DNA of 12,070 bases from positions 1-12,070 of the forward strand of contig CAAGHC010000052.1 of assembly GCA_900769565.1 (NCBI GenBank). The letters run 5' to 3'. Each line of letters opens with the position of its first letter. The first letter of the stretch is position 1. Shown in pieces: positions 1-7,771 of the stretch. The position numbers and the translations under genes were made by a program. The DNA is from Clostridia bacterium (GTDB lineage Bacteria > Bacillota > Clostridia > Christensenellales > Borkfalkiaceae). Under the pieces are notes generated by a model. It did not search any database and was not told where the DNA came from. It was given only the letters and a program-made list of their open reading frames with translations.

Positions 1-596
1 CCTTAACTGCTGATGACAAAATCATCTCTGCAGCATCTTGCACCACCAACTGTCTTGCTCCTATGGCAAAGGCACTTAACGACTATGCTCCAATTCAATC
101 TGGTATCATGACCACCGTTCACGCTTATACCGGTGACCAAATGATTCTTGATGGTCCGCAAAGAAAGGGTGACAAGAGACGTTCTAGAGCAGGTGCAATG
201 AACATCGTTCCCAACAGCACCGGCGCTGCAAAAGCAATCGGTCTCGTTATTCCTGAACTCAACGGTAAGCTTATCGGTGCAGCACAACGTGTTCCCACCG
301 CTACCGGTTCTACCACTATCCTTATCGCAGTTGTTAAGGGTAAGGACGTTACCAAGGAAGGCATCAACGAAGCTATGAAGGCTCAAGCAACTGAATCTTT
401 CGGTTACAACACCGACGAAATCGTTTCTTCTGACGTTATCGGTATGAGATTTGGTTCACTCTTTGATGCTACCCAAACCATGGTATCAAAGATTGACGAC
501 GAAACTTACCAAGTACAAGTTGTTTCTTGGTATGACAACGAAAATTCTTACACCAGCCAAATGGTAAGAACTATCAAGTACTTCTCTGAAATCTAA
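1..596 (+). CDS. gap: Glyceraldehyde-3-phosphate dehydrogenase, C-terminal part (5' end outside window)
   Basis: GAPDH converts glyceraldehyde-3-phosphate, NAD+ and phosphate to 1,3-bisphosphoglycerate in cytoplasmic glycolysis. The reading frame is open from the window edge (first full codon at 3) and contains the active-site segment SCTTNCLAP within the first 20 residues; the first Cys is the acyl-thioester nucleophile. Downstream are HAYTGDQ, the substrate-phosphate region (RAGAMNIVPNSTGAAKAIG) and the C-terminal WYDNENSY segment. About 198 residues are present of the roughly 335 usual for the family, so the NAD-binding half lies upstream. Codons are strongly biased to C-ending forms (aac, acc, gac, atc), unlike neighbouring genes, as expected of a highly expressed gene. 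A strong terminator follows 18 bases after the stop. Whether it is the catabolic GapA or the NADP form cannot be decided because the Rossmann part is missing. Confidence 0.97.
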   Translation, partial: LTADDKIISAASCTTNCLAPMAKALNDYAPIQSGIMTTVHAYTGDQMILDGPQRKGDKRRSRAGAMNIVPNSTGAAKAIGLVIPELNGKLIGAAQRVPTATGSTTILIAVVKGKDVTKEGINEAMKAQATESFGYNTDEIVSSDVIGMRFGSLFDATQTMVSKIDDETYQVQVVSWYDNENSYTSQMVRTIKYFSEI

Positions 597-613
597 TTTT
601 AAGATTTAAAACT

Positions 614-643
614 AAAGGCAGGTCAACGACCTGCCTTTTTTTT
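614..643 (+). terminator. Rho-independent terminator of gap
   Basis: A perfect 9-bp stem (aggcaggtc / gacctgcct, 616-624 with 628-636) closes a 3-base loop and runs into a T tract (636-643). It sits 18 bases after the gap stop codon. Read on the minus strand, the hairpin is followed by a T-rich but broken stretch, so it may also end transcription of the small minus-strand gene at 653-823. Confidence 0.93.
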
Positions 644-652
644 ACGTTAGTT

Positions 653-823
653 TTAAGTAAAGTTATTGTTGTTGCAGTTGCAATTATTATTGCCGAATAG
701 CCCGTTTGCGCAACCGGTTGTGGTTAAAAGGGCTAAAAGTAAGAATAACTGCGTGCTATTTATCGTATTGTTGCTAGTAAGTAAGAGTAAAAGCGCAATT
801 AAAACAATATTGTTAGAATTCAT
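653..823 (-). CDS. Small hydrophobic protein with Asn/Cys-rich tail (56 aa), unknown function
   Basis: This short gene has an excellent ribosome binding site (AGGAGGT at 828-834) a few bases before an ATG (821-823), and it stays open for 56 codons to a TAA next to the gap terminator. The protein has a short polar N-terminus, a hydrophobic run (about residues 6-15), a polar Ser/Asn/Thr linker, a second hydrophobic run (about 26-33) and then a tail with Cys38, Cys48 and Cys50 embedded in poly-Asn and Gly. This composition suggests a tiny membrane-associated protein, but I cannot assign a named family. Small Leu-rich plus Asn/Cys/Gly-rich proteins are known in clostridia, where some are linked to spores; that link is only an inference here. 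The gene is transcribed divergently from the ArsR regulator, which could share its control region. Confidence 0.72.
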   Translation of the reverse strand: MNSNNIVLIALLLLLTSNNTINSTQLFLLLALLTTTGCANGLFGNNNCNCNNNNFT

Positions 824-901
824 ATTTACCTCCTTTTCCTTAAAATACGCTATTTTTCTATTTTATGCGAAGATTATTTTAAAAATGCACAACCCTTTAT
901 T

Positions 902-932
902 TGTTATAATACGTGTACATTCATTAAAGGAG
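902..932 (+). promoter_or_regulatory. Extended -10 promoter, possible self-operator and RBS of the ArsR gene
   Basis: An extended -10 box (TGtTATAAT, 902-910) lies 28 bases before the ATG at 939; no convincing -35 is visible, which an extended -10 can tolerate. The ribosome binding site AAAGGAG is at 926-932, six bases before the start. An imperfect dyad (aat-N3-TGTACA-N3-att, 908-925) overlaps the likely transcription start and is a reasonable candidate for an autoregulatory ArsR-family operator. The promoter is clear; the operator role is inference from position and symmetry only. Confidence 0.7.
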
Positions 933-938
933 TTTGTT

Positions 939-1274
939 ATGAAAGAAGTTCTGCTTGACAAAAGATTGCAAGGAATGGTAACCGAGTACGTTCCGCAAGG
1001 GGAAATTCTAGACGAATTAGTGTGTTTTTTCTCTATTTTTTCCGATTATACACGGCTAAAAATGATTTCTGCTTTAGCCATAACCGAAATGTGCGTGTCC
1101 GACCTATCCGTATTATTAAAACTAAACCAAACTACCGTGTCGCACCAACTACGTCTACTTAAAAACCTAAACGCCGTTAAAACTAGACGGCAAGGAAAGG
1201 TTGTCTTTTATTCGCTACGAAACGAAACTTTATCCGACGTACTTTTAAAGGGCGTAGAATTTTTAGGCTATTAA
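939..1274 (+). CDS. ArsR/SmtB-family winged-helix transcriptional repressor
   Basis: This 111-residue protein has the size and layout of ArsR/SmtB repressors, which are dimers that leave DNA when they bind metal or another signal. The helix-turn-helix runs from about residue 54 to 76 (SDLSVLLKLNQTTVSHQLRL) and is followed by the wing (KTRRQGKVVFYSL, about 81-93). The alpha3 metal box of arsenic/cadmium sensors, usually ELCVCDL, reads EMCVSDL here (residues 50-56), so only Cys52 is kept; Cys29 in the N-terminal helix is the only other Cys. The alpha5 Asp/His/His/Glu zinc site is not present. The inducer therefore cannot be read from the sequence. The ATG at 939 is chosen over an upstream extension because AAAGGAG precedes it at the right distance and family similarity begins here. 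No metal transporter is adjacent; the divergent small gene or the repressor itself are possible targets. Confidence 0.88.
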   Translation: MKEVLLDKRLQGMVTEYVPQGEILDELVCFFSIFSDYTRLKMISALAITEMCVSDLSVLLKLNQTTVSHQLRLLKNLNAVKTRRQGKVVFYSLRNETLSDVLLKGVEFLGY

Positions 1275-1278
1275 CTGC

Positions 1279-1307
1279 TTGTAAATTCTTAAAAAATCAG
1301 TTATAAT
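1279..1307 (+). promoter_or_regulatory. uvrC promoter placed almost on the start codon
   Basis: TTGTAA (1279-1284), a 17-base spacer and a perfect TATAAT (1302-1307) end only six bases before the uvrC ATG at 1314. Transcription normally starts about seven bases after the -10 box, so the transcript should begin at or next to the A of the ATG. No Shine-Dalgarno sequence lies upstream of uvrC, which agrees with a leaderless message. Confidence 0.72.
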
Positions 1308-1313
1308 AAAATA

Positions 1314-3140
1314 ATGAGTGCGATAAAGGATAAACTAAAACTTCTGCCCGACCAAGCAGGCGTGTACGTTATGCTTGATGCTAACGGTCAGATAATATAC
1401 GTAGGTAAAGCCAAAAATCTCAAAAACAGAGTAAGGCAATATTTTACCGCAGGCGTTAAAACCGAAAAGGTTTTGGCAATGGTTTCTAACGTTGCCGACT
1501 TTTACTATATTATCGCACCTAGCGAGATTGACGCACTTTCACTAGAAAACAACCTTATTAAAAAGCACAAGCCTAGGTATAACATTCTATTAAAGGACGA
1601 CAAGACCTATCCGTACTTAAAAATCGACCTTAAAGAGCCGTTCCCGACCTTTAAGGTTACAAGAAAAATCAAAAAGGACGGTGCTAAATATTTTGGGCCG
1701 TTCATGGGTGGCGTGTCGGTTAAAAGCGTTTTAGAGATTATAAATTTAGCGTTCGGCATTCGACCTTGCGAGAAGAAATTAAACCCACTTAAGCCGATTA
1801 AACCTTGCCTTAACTATCACATAGGCAAATGTTCTGCACCTTGCGCTGGCGCAGTTAATAAGGCAGAATATCTTGAGCGTGTAAATGGTGCGATAGATTT
1901 TCTTGGGGGCGATACTGCTTATACCGAAAAACTGCTTAAAGAGAAAATGCTTAAAGCCGTAGAGAATGAAGAGTTTGAACTTGCCGTTAAGTATAGGGAT
2001 AACCTTAACGGGCTAGAAAAGATTAAACTAAAGCGCATAACTTCGCTTAATAAATTTTTAGATGCTGACGTTATTGCATATCGTTCTAACGGAATATATT
2101 CAACGGTTAATCTTTTAGTCGTTAGAAACGGTAGAATGGTTGGTGGAAAGAATTTTGCTTTTGAAAGTGCAACCATGACCGACGGGGAGGCTTTATCCGA
2201 GTTTATTTCTAGGTATTACGGTGCTGATACGGAAATCCCTGACGAGATTATCGTGGGTGTAGAAATCCTAGACGCTCAAGTTTTAGAAAAGTTTATAAAG
2301 CAAAACTATTCAAAGAGTGTTGCTATCGTCCACGCAAAGCAAGGCGTAAGGCGACAACTTGTGGACATGGCGGAAGTTAATGCGACAGAGCATTTGGAAA
2401 CGGCAGTAGATAAAATCAAGCATAAAGACGATATGACCGTGGTTGCGTGTGCTCGCCTAAAAGAGATACTTAACCTTAAAAATTACCCCAAGCGAATGGA
2501 ATGTTACGATATATCCAACGTGAGTGGGGTGGATAAGGTGGGTAGCATGGTCGTGTTTAACGACGGCGTGGCTGAACGTGATTGGTATAGAAGGTTTAAG
2601 ATTAAGACCGTTCAAGGTGCAGACGATTACAAAAGCCATCAAGAAATGATGAGAAGGCGCCTTGAAAGGCTATCGACCGACCCCGAAAAATTCCCCAAGC
2701 CCGATTTGATAATCGTGGACGGTGGAAAGGGGCAACTTTCTAGTGTGAAAGAAGTATTCGACGAGTTCAATATAACCGACATAGACTTGATTGCGCTTGC
2801 CGAGAGAGAAGAAGAGATTTTTTTAGTGGGAAATTCCGAGCCCGTGGTTTTACCAAAGCGTGATTACTGTTTACGAATGTTACAACGCATTCGTGACGAG
2901 GCGCACCGTTTTGCCGTTACCTATCATAGAAGTTTACGTGACAAGCGAGCATTGTCATCCGTACTAGACGGCGTTTACGGTTTAGGAAAGGTAAAAAAAC
3001 GATCCTTACTTGCCAAATTTAAGGATTTGGGTGGTATTATCGACGCAGACGTTGAGCAACTAAAGGAAGTTGACGGCATAGGCGAAAAACAGGCTAATCT
3101 GATTATTCAAGCGTTAAAAAAAGAAGGATTAAAGCAGTAA
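1314..3140 (+). CDS. uvrC: Excinuclease ABC subunit C
   Basis: UvrC makes both incisions around a DNA lesion after UvrA/UvrB have loaded at it, in nucleotide excision repair. All parts are present in 608 residues, a normal length. The N-terminal GIY-YIG nuclease (GVY at 16-18, YVG at 29-31, Arg39) makes the 3' cut. A Cys cluster follows (152, 165, 173, 177; CLNYHIGKCSAPC). A UVR motif at about 205-240 contacts UvrB. The RNase H-like domain, which makes the 5' cut, has ECYDIS (Asp399), IIVDGG (Asp469) and DEAHRF (His531). Two helix-hairpin-helix motifs (about 550-600, YGLGKVKK and VDGIGEKQ) end the protein. The start is preceded by a promoter rather than a ribosome binding site. The next gene follows after 40 bases in the same direction. 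Confidence 0.98.
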   Translation: MSAIKDKLKLLPDQAGVYVMLDANGQIIYVGKAKNLKNRVRQYFTAGVKTEKVLAMVSNVADFYYIIAPSEIDALSLENNLIKKHKPRYNILLKDDKTYPYLKIDLKEPFPTFKVTRKIKKDGAKYFGPFMGGVSVKSVLEIINLAFGIRPCEKKLNPLKPIKPCLNYHIGKCSAPCAGAVNKAEYLERVNGAIDFLGGDTAYTEKLLKEKMLKAVENEEFELAVKYRDNLNGLEKIKLKRITSLNKFLDADVIAYRSNGIYSTVNLLVVRNGRMVGGKNFAFESATMTDGEALSEFISRYYGADTEIPDEIIVGVEILDAQVLEKFIKQNYSKSVAIVHAKQGVRRQLVDMAEVNATEHLETAVDKIKHKDDMTVVACARLKEILNLKNYPKRMECYDISNVSGVDKVGSMVVFNDGVAERDWYRRFKIKTVQGADDYKSHQEMMRRRLERLSTDPEKFPKPDLIIVDGGKGQLSSVKEVFDEFNITDIDLIALAEREEEIFLVGNSEPVVLPKRDYCLRMLQRIRDEAHRFAVTYHRSLRDKRALSSVLDGVYGLGKVKKRSLLAKFKDLGGIIDADVEQLKEVDGIGEKQANLIIQALKKEGLKQ

Positions 3141-3180
3141 AATTTAACTAAAACTTTTAGAACTGCAAAGACTAACTATT

Positions 3181-3996
3181 ATGAGATTTGAACTTATGAT
3201 AAGCGACTACGACGGCACTTTAGGTGGGGCGCCGTCGAACGATATTGACGAGCAAACGCTTTTGGCAATAAATCAATTTATTGACCGTGGTGGTAAATTC
3301 GTTATCTGCTCTGGCCGTGCATTTTCATCAATTAGACCTATTTGTCAAAAAAGTGGGTTAAAGGGGCTTGTGGTTTCCTATCAAGGCGCTATGATTAATG
3401 ATATACAAACGGGCGAAACGCTTTTTGAAGGCGGGCTTGACACCGATACGGCTTGTGACGTTATAAAAACGTTTTACAATAATAACTTGCAGGCGTTAGC
3501 CTATTTAGACGACGAGTTTTATTATCAAGAAAATAGTCCGTACGTGGAATACTATGAGAACATGATAAAACTTAAAGGCGTTCAGGTTAAAGACCTTATA
3601 GATACCGTGAAAAGTATGAATAAAAACGCAAGCAAGGTTTGCGCTATGTGTGAAAATGAGATAATAGATGGGTTAGTGGCAGGCTTTAACCAAGAATACA
3701 AGGGGAAGGGCGTTTCGTTTAATAGTGGCGCAAAGCATCTTTTAGAAGCAATTAACCCTACTTCCGACAAAGGCTCGGCTGTTAGATTTTTGTCAAAGCA
3801 TTACGGTATTCCGTTAGATAAAATAATAACGGTTGGCGACAGCACTAACGATAAGGCGTTAGTTTCAGGTGAATGGTACGGCGTTGCCGTGGGTGACGGG
3901 CACGAGCAGTTAAAGGCAGTTGCTAAAGAAGTAACCGTGCCGTTTAAAGATAAGCCCGTTAAATACTTAATAGAAAAATATTGTTTAAACGACTAA
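3181..3996 (+). CDS. Cof-type HAD-IIB family phosphatase
   Basis: This 271-residue protein is a haloacid dehalogenase-superfamily hydrolase of the Cof/IIB type, which remove phosphate from sugar phosphates, flavin mononucleotide or similar small substrates in the cytoplasm. Motif I is DYDGTL, with nucleophile Asp9 and acid/base Asp11. Motif II is the Ser44 in ICSGRA. Motif III is Lys197 in SDKGSA, and motif IV is GDSTND with Asp220 and Asp224 for magnesium. The long insert between motifs II and III (about 80-185) is the C2B cap, which sets substrate choice, so the substrate is unknown. No clear Shine-Dalgarno precedes the ATG; the start is supported by the usual family distance from the N-terminus to motif I. 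It lies 40 bases after uvrC and about 23 bases before lon, so co-transcription with them is likely. Confidence 0.93.
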   Translation: MRFELMISDYDGTLGGAPSNDIDEQTLLAINQFIDRGGKFVICSGRAFSSIRPICQKSGLKGLVVSYQGAMINDIQTGETLFEGGLDTDTACDVIKTFYNNNLQALAYLDDEFYYQENSPYVEYYENMIKLKGVQVKDLIDTVKSMNKNASKVCAMCENEIIDGLVAGFNQEYKGKGVSFNSGAKHLLEAINPTSDKGSAVRFLSKHYGIPLDKIITVGDSTNDKALVSGEWYGVAVGDGHEQLKAVAKEVTVPFKDKPVKYLIEKYCLND

Positions 3997-4019
3997 TTTA
4001 CATAATTTAGGTGAAGAAC

Positions 4020-6359
4020 ATGGACGAGAAAGAATTGATAGATACCAAAGAAATAATCGAAGAAAAAGTTTTACCTATGGTGGCGTTAAGGGGTAAGGTT
4101 TTATTCCCTAAAACCATGCTTAATTTCGACGTGGGTAGACAAGTTTCCATTAACGCCATAAATAAGGCGGTTAAGGATAATTCTGAAATTTTTATTGCTG
4201 CGCAAAAGAGTGCGTTAATAGATGCGCCTAAAAGTACGGACGTGTTTAAGGTGGGTGTTATTGCACGCATTAAACAGGTTATAAAACTTCCAAACAACAA
4301 CATGAAAGTTAGTGTGGAAGCACTTACCCGTGCCGTGATAACCGAGTTTTTAACTACTAAAGAATATTTTTCGGTTATAGTAAAAGAGAAAAATTACGTT
4401 TATCCCGACAATGCTTTTGAACTAGAAGCGCATTTTAGACTTGCTAAAAAGATATTCTTTGACTACGCTGGGCTTGACAAGAGAATTGCTAAAGAAATGG
4501 TTTCTGCGCTCGACGAATTGCTTACGCCAAACGAGTTCGTGGATAATGCGCTATCGGTTGTAAACTTAAAGGAAAGTGAAGTTCAAGCCATTTTAGAATC
4601 GGACGATACGGTGGAAAGGCTAAAAGCATTTTGCGAACTTTTTTCAAGAGAACTAGAAATCCAAAAAATAGAAAAGAAGATAAATCAAAAAGTTCGTCAA
4701 GGAATTGACAAAAGTCAAAAAGAGTTCTATTTAAGAGAGCAGATAAAGGCTATCCACACCGAACTTGGTGACGACCCCGAAGAGGGCGACCAACTAAAAA
4801 ATCAAATTTTGGATAAAAAACTTCCTAAAGAAGTGGAAGAAAAGGCGCTAAAAGAACTTTCACGCCTAGAAAAAATCAATCCGTCCTCACCCGATTATTC
4901 GATTATACTAAACTATATCGACTGGATAAAAGAACTACCCTTTAACACTAGCACGACCGATACTGAAAGCATTTTGGACGCTAAAGCAGTTTTGGATAGC
5001 GACCATTTCGGGTTAGAAAAGGTAAAACAAAGGATAGTTGAATACATTGCAGTATTGCATTTAACCAAGCAAATCAAAGGCCCTATTCTCTGTTTCGTCG
5101 GCCCTCCCGGGGTTGGTAAAACTTCGGTGGCGACTTCAATCGCTCGTGCGCTAAATAGAAAATTCGTAAGAATGAGCCTTGGTGGCGTAAAGGACGAGGC
5201 GGAAATTCGTGGACACAGAAAGACTTACGTTGGCGCAATGCCCGGTAGAATTATAAACGGGCTTAAAAACGCAGGCTCAAACAACCCCGTGTTCTTGCTT
5301 GACGAGATTGATAAACTTTCATCAGATATACACGGCGACCCTGCGAGCGCACTTTTAGAAGTTCTTGACCCTGAACAAAATACCACCTTCCGTGATAGGT
5401 ATTTAGAAGTACCGTTCGACCTTTCTAAAGTAATGTTTATAACCACGGCTAACTCGGTTGATACTATTCCGTATCCCTTGCTTGACCGTATGGAACTTAT
5501 TGAAATTAACGGTTATACCAACGAAGAAAAGTTGCAGATAGCAAAGCGATATCTTATACCCAAACAACTCGGTATGAACGGTATTACCGACAAAAAAATG
5601 GAAATTACCGATAATGCAATAAAGGAAATTATTGAATGCTATACTATGGAAGCAGGCGTAAGAAATTTAGAGCGAGAAATCGGTAGCGTTGTGAGAAAGG
5701 TTGCTACAAAGGTAGCGGAAAATCCCAAGCAGAGAAAACTTAAGATTACCGAAAAGAATCTTTCCGATTACCTTGGCGTGAAGAAGTATTTAAGAGATTT
5801 AACTTTAGAAAGCGACCAAGTTGGCGCTTGCACGGGGCTTGCTTGGACTAGCGTTGGTGGAACGACGCTTACCATAGAAGTAAGTTTAATGCACGGCAAG
5901 GGCGAAATTTTGCTTACGGGTAAACTTGGCGACGTTATGAAAGAGTCTGCACGTGCCGCTATAAGTTATATCAGGGCAAACGCTACCAAATACGGTATTG
6001 ACCAAACCCGTTTTGAAAATACCGATATTCACGTGCACGTACCCGAAGGCGCAACGCCTAAAGACGGACCTAGCGCAGGTATTACTATGGCGACGGCTAT
6101 ACTTTCCGCCTTTACCGATAAACCCGTAAAAAATAGCGTAGCCATGACGGGTGAAATAACTCTTCGTGGTAAGGTGCTTGCAATCGGTGGGCTTAAAGAA
6201 AAGGCGCTTGCTGCGTTCCGTAGGGGAATTAAGGACGTTATAATTCCCAAAGCAAACCAAAAAGACGTGCAGGATATACCCGAGGAAATACGAAAGGAAA
6301 TTAACTTTATACCCGTTTCACAAGTGGAAGAAGTGTTTGAAAAGGCGATAAAGTTTTAA
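4020..6359 (+). CDS. lon: ATP-dependent Lon protease (LonA type)
   Basis: Lon is a soluble hexameric AAA+ protease that unfolds and degrades damaged and regulatory proteins. The N-terminal LON substrate-binding domain begins with LPMVALRGKVLFP, followed by a coiled-coil stretch (about 200-240). The ATPase has Walker A GPPGVGKT (361-368), Walker B VFLLDEID and sensor segment TTANS. The protease domain carries the Ser-Lys dyad: Ser685 in PKDGPSAG and Lys728 in GGLKEK. The length of 779 residues is normal. A GTG at 4011 is in frame, but the ATG at 4020 is preferred because AGGTG (4009-4013) lies at ribosome-binding distance from it. No HrcA CIRCE or CtsR heat-shock operator is visible upstream, so heat control is not evident. 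The lon stop codon overlaps the engB ribosome binding site, showing tight coupling. Confidence 0.98.
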   Translation: MDEKELIDTKEIIEEKVLPMVALRGKVLFPKTMLNFDVGRQVSINAINKAVKDNSEIFIAAQKSALIDAPKSTDVFKVGVIARIKQVIKLPNNNMKVSVEALTRAVITEFLTTKEYFSVIVKEKNYVYPDNAFELEAHFRLAKKIFFDYAGLDKRIAKEMVSALDELLTPNEFVDNALSVVNLKESEVQAILESDDTVERLKAFCELFSRELEIQKIEKKINQKVRQGIDKSQKEFYLREQIKAIHTELGDDPEEGDQLKNQILDKKLPKEVEEKALKELSRLEKINPSSPDYSIILNYIDWIKELPFNTSTTDTESILDAKAVLDSDHFGLEKVKQRIVEYIAVLHLTKQIKGPILCFVGPPGVGKTSVATSIARALNRKFVRMSLGGVKDEAEIRGHRKTYVGAMPGRIINGLKNAGSNNPVFLLDEIDKLSSDIHGDPASALLEVLDPEQNTTFRDRYLEVPFDLSKVMFITTANSVDTIPYPLLDRMELIEINGYTNEEKLQIAKRYLIPKQLGMNGITDKKMEITDNAIKEIIECYTMEAGVRNLEREIGSVVRKVATKVAENPKQRKLKITEKNLSDYLGVKKYLRDLTLESDQVGACTGLAWTSVGGTTLTIEVSLMHGKGEILLTGKLGDVMKESARAAISYIRANATKYGIDQTRFENTDIHVHVPEGATPKDGPSAGITMATAILSAFTDKPVKNSVAMTGEITLRGKVLAIGGLKEKALAAFRRGIKDVIIPKANQKDVQDIPEEIRKEINFIPVSQVEEVFEKAIKF

Positions 6360-6368
6360 GGAGTTAAA

Positions 6369-6983
6369 ATGAAGATAAAAGAAGCCACGTTCATTACGAG
6401 CGTAGCCGGTGTGGATAAATTTTATAAAACGGATAAGCCTATTATTGCCGTTGCTGGCAAGAGTAACGTAGGTAAAAGTTCGCTTATAAACATGCTTGCA
6501 AACAGAAAAAAACTTGCTAAAACTTCGGTTACGCCCGGGCGTACTCGTTTAATCAACTATTTTGATTTTGGCGAATTCGTTCTTGCAGACCTACCGGGGT
6601 ACGGCTTTGCAAAAGTTAGCAAGGAAGAAAAAAAGAAGTGGGGCGTTTTGCTTGAAACCTTTTTAGCAACCCAAAAAATAGCACTTCTTTTATCTTTGGT
6701 GGATATTCGCCACGACCCGACGGCAGACGATAAAATGATGGTTAATTATCTATACCATTATGCCGTACCGTTTGCGTTAGTTGCGACTAAAGCCGATAAA
6801 CTTTCTAAAACTCGCATTAAACCAAGGCTTAAAGAAATAGCAATGGAACTTCGTGTTGGGACTGCCGACCTTACTGCGTCAAGCGCAGAAAACGGACTTG
6901 GCAAAAGTGAGATTTTTGCTTTAATCGAACAGGCGATTGTTGCGCAAAAGCAAAGCCAAAACCAACCCGTTGAAGAAGAGTAA
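6369..6983 (+). CDS. ysxC: Ribosome biogenesis GTPase EngB/YsxC (YihA)
   Basis: EngB (YsxC in Bacillus, YihA in E. coli) is an essential GTPase that assists assembly of the large ribosomal subunit. The 204 residues show all G motifs: G1 GKSNVGKS (30-37), G2 Thr in the TPGRTRLINYF segment, G3 DLPGYG (74-79), G4 TKAD (140-143) and a G5-like SSAENG near 171-176. The DLPGYG and TPGRT signatures separate it from Era and EngA. The ribosome binding site AAGGAG (6358-6363) overlaps the lon stop codon, and lon-engB adjacency is a common arrangement in Bacillota. It is convergent with the next gene; a shared hairpin lies between them. Confidence 0.97.
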   Translation: MKIKEATFITSVAGVDKFYKTDKPIIAVAGKSNVGKSSLINMLANRKKLAKTSVTPGRTRLINYFDFGEFVLADLPGYGFAKVSKEEKKKWGVLLETFLATQKIALLLSLVDIRHDPTADDKMMVNYLYHYAVPFALVATKADKLSKTRIKPRLKEIAMELRVGTADLTASSAENGLGKSEIFALIEQAIVAQKQSQNQPVEEE

Positions 6984-7010
6984 AAAAAGCCCACGGCAGT
7001 TGCCGTGGGC
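6982..7010 (-). terminator. Terminator of the DUF6062 gene, between convergent genes
   Basis: A perfect GC-rich stem (gcccacggca / tgccgtgggc, 6989-6998 with 7001-7010) is flanked on its left by seven A (6982-6988). Read leftward it is a hairpin followed by a T tract, a textbook intrinsic terminator for the minus-strand gene ending at 7047. Read rightward the hairpin is followed only by gtattattt, so it would end engB transcription less efficiently. Confidence 0.9.
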
Positions 7011-7046
7011 GTATTATTTATATAGGCGTATTATTGAGTATTAGCG

Positions 7047-7724
7047 TTATTCATATTTTGCGCCGTATAACTTTTCACGCATTCGGGGAAGCGCCGTTTC
7101 GGCAGAGCCTAACGGCTTTAAGGCGTTACGATAATCGTGCTTATCGCAAAATTCTTTTAGTTCGCCTTGTAACCTTTCATAATGTCTCTTTTCAACGCCA
7201 CTTAAAATTTTTAAATATTCTTTGCTAGCAAAACCTGCGTAGCGTGAATATTTTAAAAGTTCTGCATAGTGGTCCAAACAAAAACCTTTGCAAGACAAAA
7301 GCGACTTGTAAAAATTTCTTTCACGCTCAAACATTTGTGCAATGGTTTTATAGTATTTAACCATACTCTCTTCGGTAAGTTCGCAAATTACGCAAGTTTT
7401 AGCACTTTCTTTTAGTTGGGTGGCTATTTTCTTTGCATTGCCAACGCTTTTAACTTCGGTAAGAAGGTTTTTAAGATTGTCTGCACGAGTACCGATTTGA
7501 AGAGCGACTGAAAGTTTGTTTTGCCTATTAAAAAGCATATCGAAGTGCCTAGCGCAAAACCCTTTTTTGCCAACCTTGATGCGAGTATTGTCTTCCATAA
7601 CGGCGTCGTTTAGGAACTCGTATAAAAATTGTTCTTCAACGACCTTTTTAATTTCGCATAAAGGACATTCGCAATCAACTTTTAATTTTTCTTTAATTAA
7701 ACCTGTATCTATGTGGTATGCCAT
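7047..7724 (-). CDS. DUF6062-type Cys/His (CxxC / FCxxH) protein
   Basis: This 225-residue soluble protein contains two copies of a paired motif. The first is CPLC (Cys20, Cys23) with GFCARH (Cys57, His60); the second is CVIC (Cys111, Cys114) with GFCLDH (Cys149, His152). This pattern, with helical spacers, matches the uncharacterised DUF6062 family of clostridia and suggests two treble-clef-like metal sites, probably zinc. No catalytic residues, signal peptide or membrane segment are visible, and I do not assign a function. The start at 7724 fits the family N-terminus (MxYHIDT-like), but there is no Shine-Dalgarno. Instead a promoter ends nine bases upstream, so the message is likely leaderless. 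It is transcribed toward engB and ends at a strong terminator. Confidence 0.85.
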   Translation of the reverse strand: MAYHIDTGLIKEKLKVDCECPLCEIKKVVEEQFLYEFLNDAVMEDNTRIKVGKKGFCARHFDMLFNRQNKLSVALQIGTRADNLKNLLTEVKSVGNAKKIATQLKESAKTCVICELTEESMVKYYKTIAQMFERERNFYKSLLSCKGFCLDHYAELLKYSRYAGFASKEYLKILSGVEKRHYERLQGELKEFCDKHDYRNALKPLGSAETALPRMREKLYGAKYE

Positions 7725-7733
7725 AACGATATT

Positions 7734-7762
7734 ATTGTAACAAAAAACGAGAAAAAATTCAA
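7734..7762 (-). promoter_or_regulatory. Promoter of the DUF6062 gene, nearly leaderless
   Basis: Read leftward: TTGAAT (7757-7762), a 17-base spacer and TACAAT (7734-7739). Only nine bases separate the -10 box from the ATG at 7722-7724, which leaves a predicted 5' leader of about two to three bases and no room for a ribosome binding site. Confidence 0.72.
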
Positions 7763-7771
7763 TAATATTAC

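Noticed and set aside
3..386. 127-residue minus-strand frame inside gap
   Set aside because: It lies opposite a highly conserved GAPDH frame with strong codon bias and has no RBS; a shadow frame.
666..938. N-terminal extension of the ArsR frame by 91 codons
   Set aside because: The extension runs antisense through the small minus-strand gene and across the ArsR promoter; family similarity and the AAAGGAG site support the ATG at 939.
3960..4019. CIRCE or CtsR heat-shock operator before lon
   Set aside because: Neither the TTAGCACTC/GAGTGCTAA pair nor GGTCAAA-type repeats are present.
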